Assembly (NCBI GenBank): GCA_017163975.1
Contig: JAFFSR010000307.1
Coordinates: 3,111,001 to 3,175,000, forward strand
From: Anastatus disparis
Lineage: Eukaryota > Arthropoda > Insecta > Hymenoptera > Eupelmidae
Length of the DNA: 64,000 nt
Direction: 5' to 3'
A program made the translations under genes and the position numbers. This document shows, piece after piece, positions 36,004 to 47,770 of this stretch. The notes below the pieces were generated by a model. That model was not told the DNA's origin. It saw only the letters and a program-made list of their open reading frames with translations, and did not search any database. The stretch's first letter is position 1; each line of letters starts with the position of its first letter.

Positions 36004-36392
36004 AGATTTTGCGCCAGAAAAAATTTTTAGGTTAGTTGCAGCAACACCAGAAAAAAATGCATAATACAGCAAAAACGGATGTCAACACTCCACCACACAC
36101 CACCATGCACCAAGCCGATCCAACAGCAAGACAGGAGCAGCAAAAACAGCAGTCAAAACAGCAGCAGCAAAAGATAAAAAGACAGCCGGCGACAGCAACG
36201 CAAACAAGGAAAACGTCCAGAAGTCCCAAAAAATGCAGCAACAAAGCGCATAAAATAAAGCAAAGGCCTAAGGACTCCAAGAGGACGAATTCCTGCAAAA
36301 AATTTCACTCGACAGAGTGCAAAAATATATTAAAAAAATGAAAAACAGAGGAGCAGTAGAAGCGATGCGTGTTCACACTTACCGGCCGAGAA

Positions 36393-37039
<647 letters not shown>

Positions 37040-37759
37040 TACCCTACTGAAAAATCTCACGTGAGATCTCATGTGAGATCTCATGTGAGATCTCATGCCA
37101 AATTCTCATGTAACTATATTTCTGAAAATTCTAAGTCCGATTATTACTAAAAATTTCTAAGTTCCTACTATCAAAATAAAATTTTTTAATTTAATATTTT
37201 TTTTTTGTTTTCAGACATTTTACAATAATGTAATTTATTAAAAACTAATACCTTCCTGCTAAATTTTACGTAAGATCTCATGTAAGATCTCATGTTAAAA
37301 TTTCATGCGAACAAGTTTTAAAAATTTTAAGCTTTATAATTTGTATGAAAATTTTCAAGTCCCTAGTATGAAAAATAATTTTTCGAAATTCATTTATTTG
37401 GTTTCTAAAGAATTGAATACATTAAAAATTAGTTAACCAGTTCGATTCTGTACTTTACGTAGCGAAAACAAAGTCAGACAATTGTTTAAAATTTTTTAAA
37501 CAAATGCCTTTGAAACTTATACTTTTTTTATTTTTGGTCATTTTAAATTGATTTAGCTACACAAAAAATAACATTTTACAAACTTCAATTTTTGACTTTT
37601 CATGGAAAAGACGAAGTCTTATTATTTTTAAAAATTTCTTTGTCTATGGTAGAAAAAACTGTTCATTAAAGGCAATAATTTTTGCATCTAAGTACATTCT
37701 AAAACAATCTAACTTGTAACAAAATAACGTTTTACTACTTGTAAAAAAATCTTACCTTA

Positions 37760-38175
37760 GATATTGTACCAAAAAAGTAGATAAATGGGTCTCTTATGCC
37801 CGTCACAGGCAAGGGAGCTTGTCCGATTAATCTGAGAGACAAAAGACGCCGTAAAATAAAAAGGACGAGAAGCGCCCACGACGCGTGCAGTTTTGTCTCT
37901 TATACATTCTGTGCCTGTGTCATGTGTAAAAGACAATGCTACACGCGTCGTGCGCGTTTGTCGCGCATTTTCACGCTCTTTTTTGTTTTTCAGCGTCTTT
38001 CTTTCCTCAGGCTAACTGGAGAAGTTTTCATGCTTGATTCGGGTTTAAGAGACAAAGCTGTATATTGTGCACATTTCCCGCGCTTTTTCGCGCCCTTTTT
38101 ATTTTACGGCGTCTTTTTTCTTTCAGATTAATCGGACAAACTCCCTTGCCTGTGTCAGGTATAAGACACCAACTT
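37760..38175. repeat. GC-richer palindromic centre of V
   Basis: Inverted blocks GGCAAGGGAGCTTGTCCGAT/ATCGGACAAACTCCCTTGCC and GACAAAAGACGCCGTAAAAT/ATTTTACGGCGTC frame a centre. The centre itself has ACGACGCGTGCAG/CTACACGCGTCGTGCG, and the TCTCTTATAC phrase recurs. It is more GC-rich than the V arms and may be an older inserted palindrome. Confidence 0.6.
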
Positions 38176-38634
38176 ACCTACTTTTTTGGTACAATATCTA
38201 AGGTAAGATTTTTTTACAAGTAGTAAAATGTTATTTTGTTACAAGTTAGATTGTTTTAGAATGTACATAGATGTAAAAATTATTGCCTTCTATGAACAGT
38301 TGTTTCTACTCCAGACAAAGAAATTTTAAAAAATAATAAGACTCGTCTCTTCCACGAAAAGTCAAAATAGAAGTTTGAAAAATGTTATTTTTTGTAAAGT
38401 TAAATCAAATTAAAATGACCAAAAATAAAAAAAATTTTAAGTTTTGAAGGCATTTATTTCAAATGTTTTGAACAATCGTCTGACTTTGGATCGAACTGGT
38501 TAACTGATTTTTAAGTAATTAAATTATCTAGAAACCAAATAAATGAGTTTCGAAAAATTGTTTTTCATACTTGAAAATGTTCATGTAAATTAAAAAGCTT
38601 AAAATTTTTAATAACTTGTTTGCATGAAATTTAA

Positions 38635-39024
38635 GAGGAGGCCGTATCATTCTGTCCTTGTCTAATCTAAATTTTCTTTATTATTAATAAATTAAATATT
38701 TTCATAGAAAAGTAAGACAACCGCCCAATAGAGCAAAAGACAAGCAAACGATTCTTTTTTATAAAAAAATATGAAATTTTGATTATTTTTCGAGTGAAGT
38801 CTGAAACGGAAAAGCAGTTGAATCAACTCAATCAAGTTCGATTGTTTTTCCGTTTCAGACTTCACTCGAAAAATAATCAAAATTTCATATTTTTTTATAA
38901 AAAAGAATCGTTTGCTTGTCTTTTGCTCTATTGGGCGGCTGTCTTACTTTTCTATGAAAATATTTAATTTATTAATAATAAAGAAAATTTAGATTAGACA
39001 AGGACAGAACTATACGGCCGCCTC
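38635..39024. mobile_element. F6: TTAA-type fold-back MITE, subtype a, with empty site in V
   Basis: A 390 bp palindrome with ends GAGGAGGCCGTATCATTCTG and CGGCCGCCTC, flanked by TTAA at 38631-38634 and 39025-39028. The opposite arm of V near 37300 carries the same flanks (GCATGAAATT, TTAA, CATGAGATCTTAC on the matching strand) without insertion. This confirms that TTAA is the duplicated target. Nearly identical ORFs read from either strand (38692-38880 and 38779-38967) are caused by the palindrome. Confidence 0.9.
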
Positions 39025-39274
39025 TTAAACGTGAGATCTTACATGAGATCTCACGTGAGATTTAGCAGAAAGGTATTACTATTTAATGAACTAAATTATT
39101 GTAAAATGTCTAGAAACAAAAAAAAAATATATTAGATTAAGAAATTTTTCTTTGATAGTTGGAACTTAAAATTTTTTAGTAACTATCGGACTTGGAATTT
39201 TCACGAATATAGTTACATGAGAATTTGGTATGAGATCTCACATGAGATCTCACGTGAGATTTTTCAGTAGGGTA

Positions 39275-42200
39275 GTTCTCACATAACATAATATCTCTAA
39301 GGAAATTCGTAGCTGTCGAATTAAGAATTTACTTTGTTGATAAGATTTTAGAAGTTTTTTTAACAAATGAATAGGGAGATATGAAGTAAAGCTAAGTTAG
39401 CACTATCTCTTAGATGTCACAAGAATCCAAGATGACGCATCAGGAAGAGCTGTAAGGAACATCTCTTCAAAGCCTGAATGACATACATGGAGGACTTCCT
39501 AAGTCAATCTCAGACTGCTTACCATCACGACGTTCTACAGAAGAACCGTCAGAGATTAAGAGGAAGAAAGTTTCAGAAGTCCTACAAAGAAAAAGATGTC
39601 AAAAAAAATCACGTTGACAGGAAAATGATGGACTTCAATAAAATTAAAATCCCAGAAGGTAACAGCTTTACGTCGGAAGAGAGGAAATGAATAGAAGTTG
39701 AACCAAATACACTAAACGAAGGCATGCTATGAGATATGAGATTAAGACGTGTCTCTCGGATGTTTGAAATAGCTGTAAAAATCATTAGACTGTTTGAAAT
39801 AAATTAAATTTTAGAATTACCTTTTAGAGTGTGAATCTTGTATAATGGATATAATGCCAAACTTTCTATTCAAAGAAACAAGAACCAAAGAAACAAGATG
39901 TCATGGAATCTACTCGATCACCATCGTGTCAGTTTTCGGACGGAGCTGAATTACATAAGTTTTTATAAATATCTACTAGAGATTCATCATTGTATACTCA
40001 AAAATAAGAATGAGACTGGAGAACGTCCTGAAAAGTTTTCCAAGACTGCAGGAAGGATACTTGGAAAAGATTTCGAAGTATTTTACGTTAGAGCTGAACA
40101 AAAGTATAGAATTCACCGGAGGAAGTTCTACAGAAATGATGATCGAAGACAACATAGAAAATAACTTTGGATCGTAATATTCATCTAAGTTAAATAGAAC
40201 CACTGAGAGGTTCAATAAGACGCTTCAATCAAAAATCAAAACCATGATGATAAATTCGGCCTTACTAGGAGGAACGTCAATTCTAGCAATGGAAACAGCT
40301 ATACGCATCTCAATCAAACTCCAGAATCTCTATAGAAGTTATATCATTAGAAAGTAAACTACATAAGGACAAAATTAGAAGTTCGGCTACAGCACATACA
40401 CCAGACTACTTATCACCAAATTGAAACCAGCTGGAAGATCACCAAGATCAGTATCGACACGTTAGATGTAACGTAAAACTAATAGACTAAGATGTATAAA
40501 AATTAAAAACAACATTGATAAATTTGGACTATTGGAAGTTGATAAGAAAGTCAAACTGTAGAAGTGAACAGATAATTTGAAGTACCAGAAAAATGACTGC
40601 AAGCAAACAATTAGATGTTACAGAAAAAGAAATGTAAGTACAGCCAGAAGTAAACAAGCAGATACCATCTAAATCTACAAACGAGAAAGATCGATGGAAA
40701 GACGTGTAGAGGACCTTATCGAACAACAAATAGTTCAACAAAATACCAGATGTCTAAAAAGAACAGCCAAATCCTAGTGAATGTCGAATAAACCCAAGAA
40801 CATAGATGTCATGCCATCAACTGAAAGAGGGAGTCGTCAAGCAGCTACAAGGAAAATAATAAATATCTATGTTGGAAAATCGCAGACGCGCCTCATAATG
40901 AATCAACTGGAAAAAGAATTGACATAATGGATTTCAAAGAAGTATTCGAAAAGAAATCTGATAAAACTGGCAATACTTACTATAAAACAAAATAAGTCTC
41001 TAAAGGCTTCAAAAGCAAAAGATAGTATGTACTGAGAGTAGCATGCTCCATTTTTTGAATGCCTTTGATATGATCAGTTTTAAGTATTTTAAACAGACAT
41101 AACCTAAAAGCTGAACAATTATATGTAATGTCAGCTTTCTCCAATGGTACCCTGTAAACAGAAGTATACATGATGTCAGACGTATTCAGGATTTCAGAAA
41201 TACTTCTGTGCACTTAGAGTAAGTTCAAAAAGTTGGAACAAAAAGTTCCCAGTAGAAGTTTTAAAACTATAACTGAAAAGAAGTAAACAAATATTATCTA
41301 TTTACCTCAAGTAAAGAACGATAAGTTGTTTTTATTGTATTGTATGCAAATGATGCAGTACTATCAGGAAATAGACGTACAAAAACAAAAGAAGTAATAA
41401 TCAAAGAAGTTAGTTCACGAAATGAAAAGTTGCAGAAAACATAGACGTTTCCTAATAATCAATATTTTCTGAGAGTACATAAAAAGAATTTTGCATCTGA
41501 GTCAAAAGAGACTTACAGAAAAGATGTTAGAACGTTTTGATGTAATGGAGTGCAAAGCTCAATCGATACCCACAGTTACAAGAAAAAACAGAAACCGAGA
41601 GTATAAGAAGTGAAAACAAATCTGATCAAGTAGACGTAGTTAAGAATATATTATACAGAGAAACATTTGGAAGTTTATGGCACCTATCTGAAACAACCCA
41701 ACTTGATGCAGGTTATGCGGTGAACTATTTATCTAGGAAGCAGACATAATCCACATGCGACTAGTTAAGAGTCAAAAGAATATTAAGATATCTCAGATGT
41801 GCAGCAGATCAAGGACTGAGCTTTAATAGATAAGGAGAGATGTTGAAACCCATAGGAGATGCTAGCTCTACGACTTCTCATCTACAGGAAAATATATTAT
41901 TAGATTGTTTGGATATATGATTTCAAGGAGAAGCCACGAATATAATACTTTACTCTTTCTGTCTGTCAAACTGAATTCGTCATTTGTGATGCAAGTCAGA
42001 AACTGGTATCTATCAACATAGTTATGCAAGACATAATAGGAAAGACTTTGGACCCCAACAACTGTATAGTGATGACAGTTCAACAGATGGCTGAATCCAG
42101 GTAGATGACAGTCACGTAATTAAAATCTATGATGATATTAAAACCATCAAATAAAATTTAGAAGTCAGAAAAGCAACAGAAAGTAGAAGTTACATGGTAA

Positions 42201-42797
42201 CTATATAAAGTCTTGTCTGATAGAAGGAAAAATTATTGACGAATGGGTGCTGACTAAAACAATAATGCAAACATCATATCAAAACTATTACCAACTGACA
42301 ATTTTTTATTATTTTAGAAGTAGAATACCCAGACTAAAATATTTTATTGTTTTAGACAATAAAGGGTATTAAAAATTTAGAAGTTAAAATGTAAATTAAG
42401 ACGTAACGTGCTGCATTAAAATTTATATGCATATGACTACGTACATAGATGTAGAAATAGATGCGAACATTCAGAAGTTATAAGCCATATTATGTGGTAT
42501 CATCTTTCAGGTGACACTATAGATTGTAAAGATAATTAACATGAGGAAAGGATGAAAGGACAGAGGTCTGTTGGAAGAAGGGAGTGTTAAGAATAGAAGC
42601 TCCAACAAACCAAACTTCCCTAGTGCCACGTAAAGATTGTTGACGCACGCAGTATAATCGAGCCCCACGTTACCTATACTGCCTGCCACTGTTCATTCCG
42701 ATGTCACCTGTCGTGCCCGATAGAGCTGCCTTGTTGCATGAAATTTAGATTATTATGAGTTCTGTTCATTGTTAGATCGTCAATAGTTTTTCTCTAT
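39275..42797 (+). pseudogene. A-rich region with relics of a non-LTR reverse transcriptase
   Basis: No intact gene. In one frame of the plus strand, 41046-41084 reads LHFLNAFDMISFK, like RT block A (KAFD). At 41334-41369, in the same frame 94 codons later, it reads IVLYANDAVLSG, like the YADD catalytic block with Asp replaced by Asn. Many stops separate the two. Base composition is strongly A-rich on this strand, with AGAAGT and GATGTCA strings repeated, unlike the surrounding TA-rich DNA. Fragmentary frames at 39478-39690 and 39838-40164 are Lys/Arg-rich and unassigned. An old, decayed retroelement is my best reading. Confidence 0.4.
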
Positions 42798-42801
42798 TTA
42801 A

Positions 42802-43181
42802 GAAGAGGCCGAGTATTTCTGTCCTTTTCTAATAAAAGAAATGATTTTTTTACAAAAACTAATAATTTTAGCAAAAAATGAAGAGAAAGCCACATCTCGT
42901 ATCAAAAAAAGCAATATTTTCATTGATGAGAAAAAATTTAATTTATCACTTCGTTTTCGTGAAAACCTTGAAAAACTTTAAACATAGAGGTTAGGGTAAA
43001 CAATTTGGTTTTTCAAACTTTTCTTGAAAACGAAACAATAAAATCATTTCTTCCTTATCAAAGAAAATTTTGCTTTTTTTGATACGAGATGCGGCTTCCT
43101 TTTCATTTTTTGCTAAAGTTATTAGTTTTTGCTAAAAATTAATTCTTCGATTAGAAAAGGACGGAGATACGCGACCTCCTC
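42802..43181. mobile_element. F7: TTAA-type fold-back MITE, subtype c
   Basis: A 380 bp palindrome with ends GAAGAGGCCGAGTATTTCTG and GATACGCGACCTCCTC, flanked by TTAA at 42798-42801 and 43182-43185. The interior matches F4. Confidence 0.85.
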
Positions 43182-43185
43182 TTAA

Positions 43186-44171
43186 ACTTGCTTTGTATAT
43201 TAATGAAGTCGTTTGTTATTTTATAAATATAAAAGGGATTTGTTTGAGTTTTGGCTCTTAAATTCAACAGAAGAAAATAGACTAATGTATCAAGTCAATA
43301 AGTTTAACAAGTCTATTGGAGAAGAGTAGGAGAATGTAAAATTTGACGTTAGTAAAAACTGTGTAAACAATGATTGCAATGAAAATGAATTAGAAAAAAT
43401 TTGTCAGCCACACTAACTGATGTAATGTACGCTCAGCCGAGCGTAGCGAGGCTGCTAAACGCCGTGAAATAATGGGATATTAATGCCACGAGTATCTTAT
43501 ACTATTTTATAGCTCGAGTAATATAAATTGGTCATATTAAGTCTGTACTAATAAAAAACAATAACAAACAAAAACTATGCACTTTACGAATAATAATTCA
43601 AAAAATAAAAACGAAAACTGTAAAAAAGCAAGTACTAGGCGTTCCATGAATGATAAATTAAAAAAAAAAAGCGAAAACTATATATGAGCCAAAACTAAAC
43701 ACTCCGTGAATGATAAATCGAAAAAGATTTTAAAAAATTATGATTTTAAAAATATACTTAAATGATAATTTATTTTAATCAATACAATTTATATTATGTG
43801 AAGTTGTTCGTTGAAATTATCCTTTATAAAGTCATAAATTTAAATTTTGTTTCACGTATTTATAAACATTGTAGGAGTGGTGAGGAGGTAACTATGTATA
43901 GTATAGCAATAGCAATCGTGCGTAGTAATAGGGGATTCCCTGGAGTATTTTATAATACAACGCCGAAATGACTATACCTCTTCGCTTTGCATGTTACGCT
44001 ACTATCAATTTTAGTTTTGCTCGTATTTTACTTGCTTATAATTGTTATTTAATTTTAAAATTGTTAATATAAACAAGTTGCAATAATCTACACTTTATAA
44101 TTATCAACTCTATAAAATAATCAAGATACTTAATTATTGCTTATTATACTGATGTTCCTTGTCGATCAAGT
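43186..44171. other. Unassigned DNA with a degenerate 60 bp repeat
   Basis: At 43555-43740 an AAAACTA...ACTCCGTGAATGATAA-type unit of about 60 bp occurs about three times. At 43430-43475 there is a GC-rich stretch, CAGCCGAGCGTAGCGAGGCTG, with dyad character. The open frame 43762-43971 has no recognisable domain. Confidence 0.5.
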
Positions 44172-44319
44172 GTTAAGGCCAGGGTTGCAAATATTTAAAT
44201 CATTTTGGGCTTTAAATAAATTTTAATTCACAAATCCTTTTTGAATTCGTAATTAGAGTTTTATTTAATTAACAATTCCTTTTAAATTAATAATTAAAAA
44301 TATTTTAATAAACAAATCA

Positions 44320-44765
44320 AAATCTAATCGTGAATTGAAAAGGCTTTAATCAAAAAATCAAAAGGAATTCTTAATTGAATAAATTTCAATTAAGAAATCA
44401 AAATGTAATCGTGAATCGAAAGGGCTTTAATTACAAAATCAAAAGGAATTCTTAATTAAATAAATTTCAATTAAGAAATCAAAATTTAATCGTGAATTGA
44501 AAGGGCTTTAATTCCAAAATCAAAAGGAATTCTTAATTAAATAAATTTCAATTAAGAAATCAAAATGTAATCGTGAATTGAAAGGGCTTTAATTCCAAAA
44601 TCAAAAGGAATTCTTAATTGAATAAATTTCAATTAAGAAATCAAAATTTAATCGTGAATTGAAAGGGCTTTAATTCCAAAATCAAAAGGAATCCTTAATT
44701 AAATAAATTTCAATTAAGAAATCAAAATGTAATCGTGAATTGAAAGAGCGTCAGTTATGATTATG
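44320..44765 (+). repeat. 81 bp subterminal repeat, left end of H2
   Basis: About 5.5 units of the same 81 bp repeat as in H1 (TCGTGAATTGAAAGGGCTTT), again alternating AAAATGTAATCG and AAAATTTAATCG variants. In H1 only one end has this array. Confidence 0.85.
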
Positions 44766-44829
44766 ATTTGTGAATTCGAGGGCTTTAATTAAAAATTCCA
44801 TAATTCCTTTTTAATTAAACGTTTTAAAG

Positions 44830-45093
44830 GAATTTTTATCATATATATGTATATAGAAAAACATATGTGGACGCGCACATACATACGCACCTGGGCTCAT
44901 ATATATGCAACATTTCGTGTCGACCCAAACGCACACATACAGACAAGCTGATATATATATATACGTGGGACATTCCACGTCAATTAGAACGCACCCACAG
45001 ACAGGTTTATATATATGGAACATTTCATGCCAATGCGCATGCACACACACAGGATTATATATGTACATATATATATATATACATATATATATA
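44830..45093 (+). repeat. GGGACATTTCATGTC monomers and (TA)n, left block of H2
   Basis: About five monomers with the same structure as in H1 (variants GCAACATTTCGTGTC, GGGACATTCCACGTC, GGAACATTTCATGCC). They end in a TA tract that is interrupted by the Helitron. Confidence 0.8.
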
Positions 45094-45728
45094 CTAGGGG
45101 GGGTACTCCCCTGCTCGCACTGCTCGCCAACCCCCAGTTGTGCTATAAATATAATTATATATTAAACATTCAAATCATTTTTAAATTTTTAAATCATTTT
45201 TTTTTTAGTTTCGTTGATAATTTAGTATATTATTTGATATATCGTAATGATTTTGAGTTTTATAAGATTTATAGGATTATTTTGTTATAATTCCTTTTTT
45301 ATATCTTTTTTCTAATTTTAAACATTTTATGAGATATATCAAAAATTCATACTAAAATTTATAAATTTATTATGATATTGTAAATGAAATTATTACATGA
45401 TCATTATATCATATTTTATTTAAAATTTAGTTATTTATATAACAAATAAATAAATAAAATAATTTTAAATTATTTTATACTTACTTATATTACATTTACC
45501 TGTATAAAAGTTATGAATATGTTTTTTTTATTTATTATTGTTAGTAGTTAAATTATTTATTTATTAAAATTTCGATTTATAAATTTTAAATAATCATAAC
45601 TTTTAAATATTTTAGTTAATTTTTGAATATTTTATTTTTTTTTTATTTTTAATAATATTGATAATGTTTAAAATTTTTTTTTAAATTTATTATTATATAT
45701 TGAAATATTTATGATTTATTTTAATTTT

Positions 45729-46016
45729 TCATATTTTATTAATAATGTTAGCTAATCTTAATAAATATTTAGAATAAATTTCATGACTTTGATTAAAGTA
45801 ATATTCTGCTATTGGTTCGCGTATATTCATTTTATATTTTATAATTTCATTCGCATAATATTTATAATACTCTGGTACTTCATTCCAATTTTTAAATTCA
45901 AATTGTTCATTATTTTCCTCTATATATGAATTAATAATGTTATTTAATTCAGAAATTATTGTATTGTTTATTGAACTATTATTATCTAGACTTTCTAAAT
46001 AATATTCATATTCTTC
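45729..46016 (-). pseudogene. Unrecognised AT-rich open frame in the Helitron
   Basis: On the minus strand 95 codons run without a stop to TGA at 45729. The frame has no early Met, but a Met-started version from 46061 has a single TAA after 14 codons. Composition is Asn/Glu/Tyr/Ile-rich with coding-like structure (for example NWNEVPEYYKYYANEIIKYK). A short frame starting at 46138 (MEWNPINNVEIDIV) precedes it in another frame. It lies downstream of the helicase fragment on the same strand. I do not recognise the product; it may be a second gene of the element, now broken, or chance in very AT-rich DNA. Confidence 0.3.
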
Positions 46017-46262
46017 TTAAAAATTTAAATGTTCTTCAATTTGATCATTTAAATTTTCCATCAAAATGGATTTCATTCAATCATTTGTTGATCATTAACA
46101 ATGTCAATTTCAACATTATTAATTGGATTCCATTCCATTTTTTTTATTTATATATTATTAAAAATTTTTAATGTTTATAATTAATATAAATATAACCTGA
46201 AAAAAAAGTTTAATTAATAGAATAATTTATAAAAAATTTATTTAAATAACATTAAATTTTTG

Positions 46263-46604
46263 TTAAATTATAATAAAATTATTTTTTAATATTTCTTTCC
46301 AAACTATGTTAGGTACAATATCTCTGTTTTTCGATTCATTTTGAATATATATTTTATTTACATTTTTACAACGTGAAAGAGTTATTTGTGCTTCTATGTT
46401 ATATTTGAATAATTTAGTTATTTTTAATCGCGTTTCATTACATAATCCATTTTTTATACTTAAATTTCGAATTAACATAATTATGGTATTTACTTTTAAT
46501 TTCAGTTCCTGTGGAGGTAATCCTTCTCTTATGTTATTTAACATTTCTATTGAATAATTCAAATGAATATTATCATCCGTTTGATCTACACCTTTGTAAA
46601 ACAA
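46263..46604 (-). pseudogene. Helitron/PIF1-type helicase fragment
   Basis: The 113-residue frame contains LPPQELKLKVNTIIMLIRNL and GLCNETRLKI. These match the block of PIF1-like and Helitron helicases that follows the Walker motifs (usual form GMPPHKL.LKVG..VMLLRN....GLCNGTRL). The Walker A/B motifs upstream and the final NKSQGQT block downstream are absent, so this is a fragment. The frame begins just after an acceptor-like TTTGTTTTACAAAG, so an intron boundary or truncation is possible. PIF1 helicases unwind 5'-to-3'; in Helitrons the domain works with Rep in rolling-circle transposition. Confidence 0.75.
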
Positions 46605-47108
46605 ATATAAATAGTTATTAATCTTGAAAGTTATATAAATTTAAACATAAATATTAATATCAATTAATTTTAAAAGTTGTATAAATCAATACTATTGAAG
46701 GTTTATAATGTAAGGTGGTGTGGAAATCTGAATCCTCAACACTATACGCTTATTTTTATTTTAATACAATAAAATATTTATAATATGAACAAATTATTAA
46801 AAATCATTATGTTTTCAACAAATGAATTAATTATAGTGTTGAGGAATTGTAATAGAATTAATTTAAATTTATATTTATTAATTTCAGATAAACTATGTAA
46901 AAAATGGTAATAAGATATCTGATGAGGCACATGTTTTTCATTTTAAATATAATAAATTGTAATTTTATGCAACTACTTTCGAGTTTTCAACAAAAAAAAA
47001 TTAAAATTTTTATATTTTTATGTAATATTATACTTAAAATATAATAAAAAGATATAAAACTATATTATGCAATATTTGATGGTTCTAAAAGGTTGTTGAA
47101 GGGATTGT

Positions 47109-47159
47109 GGGGGGGCAAGAGGGGGTCCATGGGGGGGGGGGGGGGCGTGGGGGGGGGGG
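47109..47159. repeat. Poly(G) tracts inside the Helitron relic
   Basis: Four G runs (7, 5, 15 and 11 bases) lie within about 50 bp, separated by CAAGA, TCCAT and CGT, in otherwise very AT-rich DNA. The plus strand could fold into G-quadruplexes. A shorter GGGGGG run follows near 47219. Confidence 0.85.
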
Positions 47160-47266
47160 TAATGATCGATAACATAAAATAACGTAAATTTACGTTATTT
47201 AATTAATAAAAATCATGTGGGGGGCACCGACTGAATTTTGGTTCATATAACTATATAATATAGGGA

Positions 47267-47267
<1 letters not shown>

Positions 47268-47320
<53 letters not shown>

Positions 47321-47576
47321 GGGACATTTCAGGTCAACTCGTACGTACTCATGATCACAGGCTTCTCTATATATATGGAACATTTCATGACAACTCTCAC
47401 ATACCTATCCGAGTTTTTTCAGGTTCGCATATATGGGACGTTTCATGTCAATTTTCATTCATGCACACACACGTTAATATACATGGGATTTTTTATGTAA
47501 ATTTCAACGCACACACATACAGGTTTATATATATGGGACATTTCATGCCAATGCGCACGCACACACACACACACAC

Positions 47577-47644
<68 letters not shown>

Positions 47645-47770
47645 GACATTTTATGTCAACTTGTACATACTCATAATCACAGGCTTATCTATATATATGG
47701 AACATTTCATGACAACTCTCACACACCTATCCGAGTTCTCAGGTTTTCATACATGGGACGTTTCGTGTCA
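47268..47770 (+). repeat. (TA)n tracts and GGGACATTTCATGTC monomers, second block of H2
   Basis: About eight monomers with variants GGAACATTTCATGAC and GGGACGTTTCATGTC, plus two long TA runs (47268-47318 and 47580-47641). Two near-identical three-monomer groups (47320-47460 and 47640-47775) show a segmental duplication. Confidence 0.8.

Larger units (their letters stand above)
31107..36390 (-). mobile_element. Non-LTR retrotransposon (Jockey/CR1 group), almost full length
   Basis: On the minus strand it runs: a 5' region with two related monomers (about 35559-36003), ORF1 with a PHD-type zinc finger, ORF2 with AP endonuclease and reverse transcriptase, a 200 bp 3' region and a (TATC)n tail. 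The element lies between two (GA)n tracts, one at each end. Base composition is clearly more GC-rich than the surroundings. The only large lesion seen is a single frameshift in ORF2 between endonuclease and RT. Group assignment rests on the motif style of RT (DFSKAFDTVSH, TGVPQGSVLGP, YADD) and the PHD-bearing ORF1; clade placement would need a tree. The 5' boundary is approximate. Confidence 0.85.
37042..39272. mobile_element. V: CCCTACTG-terminal fold-back element, TA flanks
   Basis: Ends CCCTACTGAAAAATCTCACG and the inverse ending CAGTAGGG are flanked by TA (37040-37041 and 39273-39274). Each subterminal region contains several copies of the self-complementary GTGAGATCTCA(C/T). The arms pair over about 1 kb on each side; the right arm is interrupted by F6. 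It belongs to the same terminal family as Q. The only sizeable frame (37796-38131) falls in the palindromic centre and resembles no known protein. Confidence 0.85.
45094..47266 (-). mobile_element. Helitron relic inserted in a TA tract inside H2
   Basis: Read on the minus strand, the element starts TCCCTATATTATATAG and ends in a GGGG-AGTA-CCCC hairpin, then CCCTAG with a host T next. This is the Helitron 3' signature (hairpin, CTRR, T). Both ends lie in TA microsatellite DNA. The interior is extremely AT-rich (much more than H2) and holds a helicase fragment at 46263-46604. Only the C-terminal part of the helicase is recognisable and no Rep HUH domain is visible, so this is a truncated, non-autonomous copy. 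The 5' boundary is less certain than the 3' boundary. Confidence 0.65.

Noticed and set aside
37796..38131. 111-residue frame in the centre of V
   Set aside because: It spans the palindromic centre, has no recognisable domain, and its ends mirror one another as DNA.
38692..38967. Two nearly identical 62-residue frames on opposite strands
   Set aside because: They are mirror products of the palindromic MITE F6, not paralogous genes.
43762..43971. 69-residue plus-strand frame
   Set aside because: No domain, no supporting splice or promoter context, and typical length for chance.
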